Virus record (IMG/VR): IMGVR_UViG_3300032288_002536
Coordinates: 1-56,422 of that record
Strand: one strand, 5' to 3'
DNA from: a virus
Length of the DNA stretch: 56,422 nucleotides
Numbering within the stretch: position 1 is the first letter of the stretch; every line of letters starts with the position of its first letter. A program made the position numbers and the translations under genes. Below are positions 1 to 9,455 of this stretch, one piece after another. The notes below the pieces were generated by a model that made no database searches, was not told the origin of the DNA, and worked only from the letters and a program-made list of their open reading frames with translations.

Positions 1-90
1 GGTGTAGGATAATCCCAACTAGGATTTAACTTCATAATAGGTGCTTTTAATGACAATATAACTCTTAACTCTGATTACACAAGGCCTGTC
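1..90. other. left edge: end of an upstream frame, then open frame without a start codon
   Basis: In the frame of the gene that starts at 91, the window opens with three codons and a TAA at 10-12. This could be the end of the preceding gene. From 13 to 90 the frame stays open and reads like coding sequence (SQLGFNFIIGAFNDN...), but it has no ATG, GTG or TTG. Either the next gene simply starts at 91, or the two pieces belong together through a frameshift or sequencing error. The window does not settle this. Confidence 0.4.
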
Positions 91-2070
91 ATGCCTAACG
101 TGGACAGATACTCATGGTATAAGCCGATTTGGCAGCGCTATAGCATCGATTATCTTAAAGACCAATTTCCATCTTTGGATCTGGACGATGTCTTCTTATA
201 CGCTCCGTTAAGAGATATTTTAAATGGAAAAGCAACACATGAATCATATTGGAGAAACTCCCAGATAGAGAGGATAGCACAAAAGAAATCCAGGGATCTT
301 TTTGATAATTTTGAATGGGTTATAACACTAGGAAATAGTGATCCTGACCAGGGTGTTAAAGTAACAGTAGATGGTGAGGGTGATATTATAGCTATAGGGG
401 ATTTTGATGGTACTATATTTATGGGTGAAGTTAATAATATAGGTACTCAGGACATATATCTTACAACATCTCAGCAAGGAGTTTACATAGCAAAATATAA
501 TAAAGCTGGAGTTATACAATGGGCAAGATCTGTAAACTCAACTTCTCCACAAGGACCAATATATGCTAGATCAGTAATTACTGATGCTAACGATAACATA
601 TATGTAGTTTGCGATAATAATTCTCCCGGATTTATTGAAATAAACAAATATAATTCTGACGGAGATTTATTAAATACTATAAATATACCTATTTCTCCTG
701 ATCAATTTATCGGGGATATCAAAGCAGATAAGTACGAGAATCTTTATATATGTGGTGGATTTGAAGGAAATCTAAATCTAGGAACATTCTCATTAATTTC
801 TACTGGACAAAGCTCGGGATTCCTTGCAAAAATTGATTCGTCACTAACATTTGTGTGGGCTAAGCAGTTTAGTGATCTTACATATTCTAAAGCTTATGAA
901 ATAGGAATACTTAAAGAGGAATATCTTTATTTAACAGGAGTCTTTGAAACGGAGATAAAATTGAATCCTGTAACATTAACTGGAGTTGGCAATCCTGATA
1001 TGTTCGTTGCTAAGTTTTATACTGGTGATGGAACTTGCTTATGGGCAGATAGCTTTGCTTATGATGCCTCAACATCTTTTACTAATTCATCTATATGTGT
1101 AGACCCTAAAGGACATGTATTAGTTACTGGATCATATCAAGGTACGATTGAAATAGAGGGTCAGTCACTATCATCTTTCCCAGGAACAACAGACATATTT
1201 GTTATAAAGCTTCTTTCCACAGGAAAATTAATGTGGATGAAGATGTGTGGAGGAGCATCAGGCGATACTGCTTATGATATTGAAAGTGATTCTGAAGAAA
1301 ATGTTTATATAACAGGTTCATATACATCTCCAGCATATTTCTCTCCGGAGGAAATAGAATCTAGAGGGGGAACCGATATTTATTTAACTAAATTCAATAA
1401 GGATGGAACTCTTACTGATATAGTTACTGCTGGTGGTATGAACAATGATTCTGGAGCGGATCTTGTTTTAGATGACGAGGAAAATATTTATATAACCGGA
1501 TATTTTGAAGGAGAATCCGAATTTTCCCCATATATTGTTATGTCTCCTCCAGGGGGAAGCTTAGACGCATTCCTTGGTAAAATACCAAAGCAAAGATTTA
1601 GAAGCGGATTAAAAATAGGTGATGTTCAATCTTGGTCAGGATCACACTCTTGGTCTTGGAAAGAAGAAAAGATTTATCAGAGAGAATTTGAAATTCCTAT
1701 AGCAACTACCATATTTATAAATCCTATAGATTCTCTTATCCCTGGTAAAAAAGATCATATATGGACTTTAACCGATACTGAAAATGGTGATGTAATAGTT
1801 AAGATAAGAAAAACCCCTTATTTTATATGGACATTTGTTAATCCTGGATTCTATACCATAACATGTCAGTTACAGGACGCTAATGGAAATTTATACGAAA
1901 CTGAGCATAAAGGAAAAATAAGAGTGATAGACCACAAAACACCTTTTGCTGGGGATCTTATACCTGATGTAGTTAACCCGGAAGATTATCTACTCAGATC
2001 TATCTACTATGATAGAAAACAGCTAGGATTTCCCCCTTTATCTAGATTTGATTTAGATCAAGGAATTTAA
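91..2070 (+). CDS. virion structural protein with beta-propeller (SBBP-like) repeats
   Basis: 659 residues. After an N-terminal part rich in aromatics (about 1-75), residues 80-510 consist of five to six repeats of roughly 55-60 residues. Each repeat pairs a D-x-x-x-N-[IV]-Y-[IV]-T-G-x-[FY] strand with a later D-[IV]-[FY]-[LVI]-x-K-[FL] strand. This is the pattern of SBBP/beta-propeller repeats. The C-terminal part (about 530-620) looks like a PKD/Ig-like beta sandwich and is followed by a short tail. It neighbours large tail genes, so a tail-fibre or baseplate appendage is the likely role; this is inferred from fold and context. The stop overlaps the convergent phoH stop. ATG 91 is the first possible start, but the frame stays open upstream. 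Confidence 0.6.
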   Translation: MPNVDRYSWYKPIWQRYSIDYLKDQFPSLDLDDVFLYAPLRDILNGKATHESYWRNSQIERIAQKKSRDLFDNFEWVITLGNSDPDQGVKVTVDGEGDIIAIGDFDGTIFMGEVNNIGTQDIYLTTSQQGVYIAKYNKAGVIQWARSVNSTSPQGPIYARSVITDANDNIYVVCDNNSPGFIEINKYNSDGDLLNTINIPISPDQFIGDIKADKYENLYICGGFEGNLNLGTFSLISTGQSSGFLAKIDSSLTFVWAKQFSDLTYSKAYEIGILKEEYLYLTGVFETEIKLNPVTLTGVGNPDMFVAKFYTGDGTCLWADSFAYDASTSFTNSSICVDPKGHVLVTGSYQGTIEIEGQSLSSFPGTTDIFVIKLLSTGKLMWMKMCGGASGDTAYDIESDSEENVYITGSYTSPAYFSPEEIESRGGTDIYLTKFNKDGTLTDIVTAGGMNNDSGADLVLDDEENIYITGYFEGESEFSPYIVMSPPGGSLDAFLGKIPKQRFRSGLKIGDVQSWSGSHSWSWKEEKIYQREFEIPIATTIFINPIDSLIPGKKDHIWTLTDTENGDVIVKIRKTPYFIWTFVNPGFYTITCQLQDANGNLYETEHKGKIRVIDHKTPFAGDLIPDVVNPEDYLLRSIYYDRKQLGFPPLSRFDLDQGI

Positions 2071-2771
2071 GTAGTGTATTCCCTGTAAACATCAAGGATA
2101 TCAGGAACTATAGGATGTCTGTGGTTTTTCTTTAATGTGATAACCTTAACACCGTCTACTCTAGCAGCTATAGTATTTAAAAAATCAAGTCCTGATTCTT
2201 TTTTGTTCTTAAGGTCTATCTGAGAAGTATCCCCACATATCATTAATTTAGAACCAACTCCTAATCTACCTAAAACCATTTCCATTTGATTCATAGTTAC
2301 GTTTTGAGCCTCGTCTACTATAACACAAGAATTAACTAATGTTCTACCTCTCATGAACGGAAATGGAAGGATTTCTATTATACCTTCATTAAGAAGCTTC
2401 TCCACTTTGTCTTTGTCGTAGATCATTTCAAGATTAGCATAAATAGGAGCTAACCATGGATCCATCTTTTCCCTAAGATCTCCAGGAAGGAACCCTATAT
2501 CTTCCTTAGCTACAGTTGGTCTAGTGATAACTATCCTTTCTATTTCCCTGTTGAATAGCATATCTAAAGCTATCTGAACAGCTAATAATGTTTTACCAGA
2601 ACCCGCAGCACCTTTAAGAACACTTACTGGGGTTTCCAGTATCAGATTCTTAGCTTCTTTTTGCTCTTCATTTAAGGTGATTTTAAATTTGATAGGATTC
2701 TTTGGTTTTCTTTTCTGTGTCCAATTGGTTCCTGTCATAAGATTTTTTTTATTTTGAGAAACATATCTCAT
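2067..2771 (-). CDS. phoH: PhoH-like P-loop ATPase
   Basis: 234 residues on the minus strand. The Walker A motif GAAGSGKT lies at about residues 54-61 and the Walker B motif CVIVDEAQN at about 149-157. It is followed by the sensor-like motif CGDTSQID and an arginine/histidine motif near the C-terminus (KKNHRHPIVPDI). This is the PhoH family of RNA/NTP-dependent ATPases, common in phages of aquatic bacteria; its exact phage role is unknown. The first 30 residues are basic. It is one of only two minus-strand genes here, transcribed divergently from 2850 and converging with the propeller gene, whose stop codon shares bases with its own. ATG start. Confidence 0.93.
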   Translation of the reverse strand: MRYVSQNKKNLMTGTNWTQKRKPKNPIKFKITLNEEQKEAKNLILETPVSVLKGAAGSGKTLLAVQIALDMLFNREIERIVITRPTVAKEDIGFLPGDLREKMDPWLAPIYANLEMIYDKDKVEKLLNEGIIEILPFPFMRGRTLVNSCVIVDEAQNVTMNQMEMVLGRLGVGSKLMICGDTSQIDLKNKKESGLDFLNTIAARVDGVKVITLKKNHRHPIVPDILDVYREYTT

Positions 2772-2822
2772 GTTTCTCGGTTTAATAAATACACGTATCT
2801 TTTCTTAAACGAATAGATACAG

Positions 2823-2830
2823 GATATATA
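2823..2830 (+). promoter_or_regulatory. GATATATA late-promoter-like element
   Basis: GATATATA ends 19 bases before ATG 2850, in the 78-base divergent gap after phoH. The same octamer recurs at similar distance before other genes here and resembles the T4 late promoter TATAAATA. Function is inferred. Confidence 0.4.
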
Positions 2831-2849
2831 TCAAAAAAAGAAAAATCAA

Positions 2850-3767
2850 ATGGCAATTACAATTACTGAAATTCTTGGAACTGACTCTATTTCAGGATCA
2901 AGATTAACTATTAATGCTAACTTTTTGCTTCTTGAAAATGCCTATAACGATCTAGAAGACACATTTAACATAAATGTCTTAACAGGGTCAATGGACGTTT
3001 CCACCGCATCTAGTGGTCAAATAAAATCTAAATCCTTACTTACAAATAGTTTGGTGATGCCTTCTTCAGGTTCTCCTACTATTCAAATATACGGAACAGG
3101 AGCTAGTGGAGGTTCAGTAATAGCTACTAATACTATTGCAGGACCTACTGGAATTTTTTCAAATGTACTTCAAGCAAATGCTCTTTCAACCTCTGGAGCA
3201 GCTAATTTTGGAGCTACTGCTACTTTCCAGAGTGTTGTTAATATTGAAGGAAGAGTATCTATAGGAGCTTCTGGTAATTTTGTTAACACTAATAGAAAGG
3301 CTACAGTTGGATCTACTACGGCATTTCCTTCTGCACCAGGTGCTGGTGTTACCGGAACTTATTCTACTCCTTATCAATTAACATTAACTGAAAATGTCAT
3401 CTATATACAATCTGATTATGTTTCGACTGCACCTGCAGATACTGCAAACGCTACAGGATTTTTCTTTTATGCAACAACCGGTTCTGGAGCAAGTGCTTCT
3501 GATATCCCTGCGGGTTACACAGTAACACTAATCGATTCTGCAACAACTGCAGGTTTAATTGCTACTGGTGTTACAGGACCTTCTCCTTATTATTATACGG
3601 GATTCTCCACTGGGGATGCTTCATACAGTGATCCTTCTATTCAAACACCAGGAAACCCTTATAAGTCTTCATTAACTCTTATATGGGAACCTAGAATAGA
3701 TCAATCTGCAGGTACTCAAAAAGGATCATGGGTGGTAGTAACAGACACTCAAGGATTCACATACTAA
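2850..3767 (+). CDS. putative fibre or decoration structural protein
   Basis: 305 residues, rich in Ser, Thr, Gly and Ala with little charge, typical of phage fibre shafts. The N-terminus (ITEILGTDSISGSRLTINANF) matches in style the N-terminus of the collagen-like protein at 15106 (INILNILQGDSQSNIVDKIN): a short hydrophobic strand, then a polar helix ending in an N-x-N-F/Y-like motif. The two may share an attachment domain. The C-terminal half (about 190-305) looks like a beta-rich head domain. No enzymatic motif is visible. It starts a rightward run of structural genes and has an A-rich leader with no Shine-Dalgarno sequence. Confidence 0.5.
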   Translation: MAITITEILGTDSISGSRLTINANFLLLENAYNDLEDTFNINVLTGSMDVSTASSGQIKSKSLLTNSLVMPSSGSPTIQIYGTGASGGSVIATNTIAGPTGIFSNVLQANALSTSGAANFGATATFQSVVNIEGRVSIGASGNFVNTNRKATVGSTTAFPSAPGAGVTGTYSTPYQLTLTENVIYIQSDYVSTAPADTANATGFFFYATTGSGASASDIPAGYTVTLIDSATTAGLIATGVTGPSPYYYTGFSTGDASYSDPSIQTPGNPYKSSLTLIWEPRIDQSAGTQKGSWVVVTDTQGFTY

Positions 3768-3781
3768 TTAAGTATTTATAA

Positions 3782-5965
3782 ATGGCAAAGACACCTTATA
3801 TAAGACCCATAGCAGTTCAGGGAGGTACTTTTTATACCTTCTCTTCTGCTGCAGAGGATCTATCTCTAACTTTCAATAACTCACTAAAGAAGTTTTCTTT
3901 TTCGAAGTATGCTTTATTGAAATTACCAGAGTTTGGAACTCCTACATACGGAGAAAATACTTTGCAATTTAATTCAATAGATACAACCTTTTTAGATGCC
4001 GCTGATGGTAATTTTATTCTTACAAATCCAAATAATCTTAGTCCATCTCCTGAGGTATCATTTCAGAATTACTGTTTAAATTTAGAAGCAACTGTTATAT
4101 CTGATCCTAATTACAATCCAGAATTAAAAAGAAATGTATCCGAAAGGATATTTTGGAAATGGGTAAAAGAATTAGGAGGGGTAAGATATAGAGCTGCTAA
4201 TACAAATGAAGTTGTTGCATCGCTAAACCAAACAACTACAACAACAAAGGATGGATATCCTTATTCAGATAAAAGATGGGTAGAGGAAGATACTCTTTTA
4301 ACAGGAAACGGAACACCTAATCCAAGATACGAGAGAATAGTTCAATATATTGGTGATATAGATGTTGTAAACTCTGTTCAGAACACTCAAAATGCTTATT
4401 CTGAGGTTTATATACACATTCCTACTGGAGACGGAGGAACGCCATATGTTCTTTTTAAGACAGTAGCAGACGAAAATTATTATCCAGATAGAACATGGAC
4501 ACATTTACCCTCAGATCCTACAGATACTGAGTATTTGCAGGGAAGGGATTCAGCATCTGGATTATACGGACCTAATGGATTACCCAAACTTGCTATTTTT
4601 GATCAAGACGTTTTAGGAGATCCAGGAGTAAGTGGATCTTCCGCAACAGGATCTTTTTCAAACAATTGGTATTCCCCAAGAGATGAGGCAAATTCTTATT
4701 TTACCGACCCAACATTCTTTGATAACTCTAATTACACTTTACAAAAGTATGTAGCTGCTTCTGGACCAGCATCATATTCAGTTACTTATAAAAGAAGTAA
4801 TCTGGATGGGGTTCAGATAGATTTCGATCCAGCTTCTTATAAAGCTATACAAAATTATGTGGGTATATCTACTATAGAAGAGTGGAACGGTACACCTACA
4901 ACTACTTCTTTTGAATTTAATGCTGTATTGGTTTATTACGATGTATACGATCCGAATAATCCTACAGATTCAGAGACTAATCTATATGGGATTTTATTCT
5001 TAAATGATCCTGAGCCAGTTTCAACTAATGCTGCTAAGTTACCTTCTTTTAAGAAATTTAAGCCAGATCCTATAACCAAACTAAATGGTAATTCATACGG
5101 ATTTAAGATAAACCTTAAATTTGATACTGACGTAGAAAGCACAGGAGTAGAGCAAGCAATAAACGATTATTCTTCGTTCTCTCTTTCTATATTTATGGAT
5201 GCTGCTACTGTTTTACAAGATGCTGCTAAAAATCTTAATGATAGAACTCTGCAGATAGCTAGCATGCAGCAAGATATTGCTGATCTTAAGGATCTTGTAA
5301 TAAACACTGATGACAGTTCAGAAATAAAAGCTAGATTAGATGTAGTAGAGTCTTCATTACAAGCTAACCAGGCTTTATTTAATAATACACAGGACATACT
5401 AAGTCTGATAGAGAAAAACAGTGACGATATAGAAAATATCCTTCAGAATCAGACATCTATTAACATGTCATACAATTTGGACTTGTTAAAAGACGGAAAC
5501 GGAACATCTGTAGACAGAAGCATACCTAACATATTAAAAGTAAACGTAACGCAGCAAGACTACAATATAGGTAATAGTTCTTTATTTACTATAAATCCTG
5601 TTGCTGGTAACACTGTTCCTCTCTCATTGTATACTAATTATTTAAAACACAAAAACAACGGAGTAAGCATTACTGCTACTAATGATGTTGTAATAAGAAT
5701 AGATGATAGCATAAACAAATGGCAAAAAGGACAGGTTTTAAGATTTGTTATAGGTGACGAAATAGATCTAGGTAATTATTCTTTAGTTATACTTACTGAT
5801 GCACTGGGCGAATATCCTAAAGCTAATCCTTCAGGAGTTCCTTATTCTTCTGTTATTGCTGGATTTATAAATATACAATTCTCTGGATCTGGATACAAGC
5901 CAATATTTGATATAGTCTGTGTTGACGAAAAGAACTTAATATTTGAATTGGATCAAATAAAATAA
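3782..5965 (+). CDS. large tail/baseplate-type structural protein with coiled coil
   Basis: 727 residues. I do not recognise a specific family. Residues about 1-470 are beta-rich, with many Asn, Pro, Tyr and Ser. A strong heptad-bearing coiled coil spans about 475-565 (DAAKNLNDRTLQIASMQQDI, later DVVESSLQANQALFNNTQDI). A beta-rich C-terminal domain follows. This resembles a trimeric baseplate wedge or fibre-connector protein. It lies between a fibre-like gene and two larger structural genes with gaps of only 4-14 bases, so all are probably co-transcribed late genes. The leader is a poly-A-rich stretch. Confidence 0.5.
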   Translation: MAKTPYIRPIAVQGGTFYTFSSAAEDLSLTFNNSLKKFSFSKYALLKLPEFGTPTYGENTLQFNSIDTTFLDAADGNFILTNPNNLSPSPEVSFQNYCLNLEATVISDPNYNPELKRNVSERIFWKWVKELGGVRYRAANTNEVVASLNQTTTTTKDGYPYSDKRWVEEDTLLTGNGTPNPRYERIVQYIGDIDVVNSVQNTQNAYSEVYIHIPTGDGGTPYVLFKTVADENYYPDRTWTHLPSDPTDTEYLQGRDSASGLYGPNGLPKLAIFDQDVLGDPGVSGSSATGSFSNNWYSPRDEANSYFTDPTFFDNSNYTLQKYVAASGPASYSVTYKRSNLDGVQIDFDPASYKAIQNYVGISTIEEWNGTPTTTSFEFNAVLVYYDVYDPNNPTDSETNLYGILFLNDPEPVSTNAAKLPSFKKFKPDPITKLNGNSYGFKINLKFDTDVESTGVEQAINDYSSFSLSIFMDAATVLQDAAKNLNDRTLQIASMQQDIADLKDLVINTDDSSEIKARLDVVESSLQANQALFNNTQDILSLIEKNSDDIENILQNQTSINMSYNLDLLKDGNGTSVDRSIPNILKVNVTQQDYNIGNSSLFTINPVAGNTVPLSLYTNYLKHKNNGVSITATNDVVIRIDDSINKWQKGQVLRFVIGDEIDLGNYSLVILTDALGEYPKANPSGVPYSSVIAGFINIQFSGSGYKPIFDIVCVDEKNLIFELDQIK

Positions 5966-5969
5966 AAAA

Positions 5970-8900
5970 ATGTCGAATACTAAAAATTCATTCTCATCTC
6001 TGATAGCTCAGTTCCTTAGACTTCAAAAGAACTCTCTGGAAATTATAAACAAACTAAATGATGTTACAACATCTCCTAATGATTCTGTAGAGATAGAATT
6101 TTTAAAAGATGATAATACTTCGGAAAATATACAGGTTCCGTCTTTTGGTTTTTTAAAATCCGAGATTAGCAGATTAGACGAGAATATAAAAGCTTTATCT
6201 GGTCTTGAAGATAATAGGGCTAATATTAGAAATGCTGATGGAACAGTTGCTAAAATATATCAGGCAACAATATTAAAAGATCCATCATCTCCTTCAAGTC
6301 TTCAAGTTCCTTCAACATTCCAAGCAAGAAATAATTGGTTCTTTGAGTCTTTTTTAAATCCATTGCTTTATATTGAAATAGACGTTGAAAATCAGATACC
6401 AGCAAATTCAGAGAACGTTTACGTTAAAAGAATAATAGCTAATACACAATCTGATGTTCAAAAGCAGTATTTTGATAATAATCTAAAGGGGAGAAACGAT
6501 ATCACAGATTCTGATTTTATAGCATCTCTAGAAAGTCAAGGAATACAATATTTTGTAGATGAGCAGATAAACAATTTAGATCTAAGAACTATAAGATATA
6601 CAGGATCATTTGGAGTTCTTAGAATATTTGACGAGGAGGTACAAACCACAGAAAATGGTATAACCACTACAACTACTGTTAGAAAGTATAAGCTAAATGG
6701 AATATCTTATAGTGATAATCTTGCAGATACAACTAACTCTAGAACTCTAGCTAAAGGAGATCTTTTAATAACCCCGGGTTCAACTAAGTATGAGATATCT
6801 TCTATAGATGTAAGCAACCAAACTGTTGTATTAAAAAGAATATTTGGATTTGAACCAATACAGATAGGAAGTACTTCATTAACAATCTATTCCAACGTAC
6901 TTTCAAATAGACAGGTAGAGGTAAATGTTGGATTTGATGAAAGACAAGCTGTTTTTATTAAATCCATCGACGGAGATTTTAATGTTGCTTCTAGTAAATA
7001 TAGTCCAGGTATTTGTTTCTGGTCTAACGAACTACAGATAAACACTTCAGATGGTGTTAAAACTTTAGAATCTTTCTATAATTCTCAGGTGTCTGATTTT
7101 GGTAAAATATTTATAGCATCTGCCAAGGAGAATACAATACCTGCAGTTTATGGACAGACCCCTTCTGCTCCCGTTGTTTCTGCTACTAATTTTAAAGTTG
7201 TAAAAGTTAATGCTCAAGTAACTGATTCTAAGGAGAGTACAAATTTTAAGGATAAAATAAAAATCAAGACAACCCTTAAAAATGAAATAGACTCAATAGA
7301 TAGAGCGATAGATCAAACTAGAAAACAACTATCAGAGCTAACAACTACATCTAGTGCAAAAATACCTACTGCAGAATTTAAGAAGCTTAACGATAAAATA
7401 TCTACCTTAACTAAAGATAAAGGAACAAAAACGGATCTTCTATCGACAACAATAAGCGATATAAACAATCTTGTTATAGCTACCCCAGAAATCACAGAAG
7501 CTCCTAAATATAGAGTAAGAGGATTTTGGCCTATACCTGAACCAATATTTGATCCTAAAACCGGAGATCAGAACATTATACAATTTAATATAAGGTACCG
7601 ATATCTTTCAATGACTGGTAATCCTAATGGAACAGATCAAATAGATTATGTAGATAATAACGGGGTAGCAAAAGCTGGTCAGTTCAGTAACTGGGTTCAA
7701 TTTAAAAGCGATTTAAGAAAGAAAGTATACGATACTAATACTGGAACATATATTTGGCAAATTGAGGACGTTAGCGATGCTAATACTGTAAATATAAACC
7801 AGTTAGATATAGCTATAACAAAAGGAGAAAAGGTTGAAATACAGGTTCAGTCTATTTCAGAAGCCGGATGGCCAAGCAATGCTTTAACTTCTGACTGGTC
7901 TACATCAGCTATAGTTGAATTCCCACCTGATCTGGTTGTATCTGTGGATAATTCATCATTTGTTGCACAGAATAGTACTGATAGTGCAGTAGTTAAGGTT
8001 CAGGAAGATCTACAAGCTAAGGGATTAGACCAACATTTATCTACACAATTTACATCTGGGGATAAATTTTATGCTCACAATTCTTCAGTTATTGCATCGG
8101 GATTCTTCGACGCATCTGGTAAGGCATTAGATCTTTTCCAGAAATTAACACAGATAGACAACGAATTACAATCTCTTAGAGCTCTTATTGCTAAAGCTAA
8201 AGGAACCCTTGGAGTTTATATTAGGTCAGGTAACACATCAAACAAGATTAATAACGGAAGTACGGTTAATCTTTTTGCAGGATACTACGATGATCTAATT
8301 GATCTTTCTAACACTAGCAACAAAGGAAAAATAGCTACTGTTATTTATTATTTAGAACTAAAGAACGAAGCAGCAACCCCTCTAGAATTATCATCACTTA
8401 TACCTGGAGGACAAGGAGTTAAAGCACCTAACTCTATAGCAGGACAGGCTGATTATAATAATAATAGAAAATATGGAGATACACCTATTCAACTATCTGG
8501 TATAGTTGATGCGAATGTTAATGTATCCACTCCTGGAGCATTTATACAATCCCCTGGTTATCAGAGTGCTAACGCGTATTCTCAGTTTGTATATAACAGA
8601 TACAAAAGTGTGGGATTAGACGAGGATCTTTATTTTACCCCTCCAACTTCACTATCGTGGAATATTAGCAATGGTACTTCAGGATTACCTATAAATAATG
8701 ATGGTATAATAATGCCGTTCGATCCACCAACATCTCCTTCGGGTGCGGGTGCTAATTCAAATGTATGGAGTGGAACATATACAGGGTCAACTCCAGATGG
8801 TAACGGTAATCTTAATGAATTTTGTGTTCATGTATCTCACCCTGATATAAATGATGGATCTGTATCTAACTTTACTTCGTTAGTTAGACCTTCAGTTTTG

Positions 8901-9452
8901 CCTTCTGGTCCAATGAATTATCCTTCTTTTAGACACGCTTTAGGATTTGAGACAGATACAAACATAACTTCATCTATAACTAGTTCACAAACATCATCTT
9001 CTCAGCAACTAGAATACTATCCAGGAAATTCTGGATCTGCTTTTGGTACAGACGATAATGCCTATCCTAATAAATTAGGCTTTGTTGAATATGACGAATT
9101 CCTATGTGGTAAGTACTCTTGCGGATCTTATCTTTTTCTTGCACCAACTAATCACACGGCCGTACAAATAGAAGGATCTACACAGTTAGCCAAAAAGACC
9201 TTAGATTTCGGGGAAGAGAACGCGATAACAGTTCCGCTAGTATTCCAGTTTAGAGCTCAAGATAAACTTGGGTATGTTGGAGGTTGGAGATCTGCAGGTA
9301 ACCTTAAGAATATTACCTATACTAAGAAAATAGGAATAGATATACAGGTAAAGAATGAAGATCTTTTCTCTTTCGATGTTCTTGTAACAGGAAGCTACAC
9401 TAAGACTTCATTAGTTTCACCTGCTTATTCACAAAGTAAGAAAACTATTTAA
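5970..9452 (+). CDS. large tail/baseplate-type structural protein, fibronectin-like segment
   Basis: 1160 residues. The N-terminus (SSLIAQFLRLQKNSLEIINK) is a helix. Beta-rich domains follow. At about 415-510 an inserted coiled coil carries heptads (EIDSIDRAIDQTRKQLSEL). Right after it comes a segment resembling a fibronectin type III or Ig strand set, with aromatic Y-R-Y/W-V-Q-F pairs. The C-terminal 450 residues are rich in Gly, Asn, Ser and Pro. The preceding gene also has a coiled coil, so the two may be partners in one baseplate or tail-tip complex. No enzyme motif is seen. The start at 5970 follows an A-rich sequence (aaataaaaaaatg). Confidence 0.5.
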   Translation: MSNTKNSFSSLIAQFLRLQKNSLEIINKLNDVTTSPNDSVEIEFLKDDNTSENIQVPSFGFLKSEISRLDENIKALSGLEDNRANIRNADGTVAKIYQATILKDPSSPSSLQVPSTFQARNNWFFESFLNPLLYIEIDVENQIPANSENVYVKRIIANTQSDVQKQYFDNNLKGRNDITDSDFIASLESQGIQYFVDEQINNLDLRTIRYTGSFGVLRIFDEEVQTTENGITTTTTVRKYKLNGISYSDNLADTTNSRTLAKGDLLITPGSTKYEISSIDVSNQTVVLKRIFGFEPIQIGSTSLTIYSNVLSNRQVEVNVGFDERQAVFIKSIDGDFNVASSKYSPGICFWSNELQINTSDGVKTLESFYNSQVSDFGKIFIASAKENTIPAVYGQTPSAPVVSATNFKVVKVNAQVTDSKESTNFKDKIKIKTTLKNEIDSIDRAIDQTRKQLSELTTTSSAKIPTAEFKKLNDKISTLTKDKGTKTDLLSTTISDINNLVIATPEITEAPKYRVRGFWPIPEPIFDPKTGDQNIIQFNIRYRYLSMTGNPNGTDQIDYVDNNGVAKAGQFSNWVQFKSDLRKKVYDTNTGTYIWQIEDVSDANTVNINQLDIAITKGEKVEIQVQSISEAGWPSNALTSDWSTSAIVEFPPDLVVSVDNSSFVAQNSTDSAVVKVQEDLQAKGLDQHLSTQFTSGDKFYAHNSSVIASGFFDASGKALDLFQKLTQIDNELQSLRALIAKAKGTLGVYIRSGNTSNKINNGSTVNLFAGYYDDLIDLSNTSNKGKIATVIYYLELKNEAATPLELSSLIPGGQGVKAPNSIAGQADYNNNRKYGDTPIQLSGIVDANVNVSTPGAFIQSPGYQSANAYSQFVYNRYKSVGLDEDLYFTPPTSLSWNISNGTSGLPINNDGIIMPFDPPTSPSGAGANSNVWSGTYTGSTPDGNGNLNEFCVHVSHPDINDGSVSNFTSLVRPSVLPSGPMNYPSFRHALGFETDTNITSSITSSQTSSSQQLEYYPGNSGSAFGTDDNAYPNKLGFVEYDEFLCGKYSCGSYLFLAPTNHTAVQIEGSTQLAKKTLDFGEENAITVPLVFQFRAQDKLGYVGGWRSAGNLKNITYTKKIGIDIQVKNEDLFSFDVLVTGSYTKTSLVSPAYSQSKKTI

Positions 9453-9455
9453 TAA

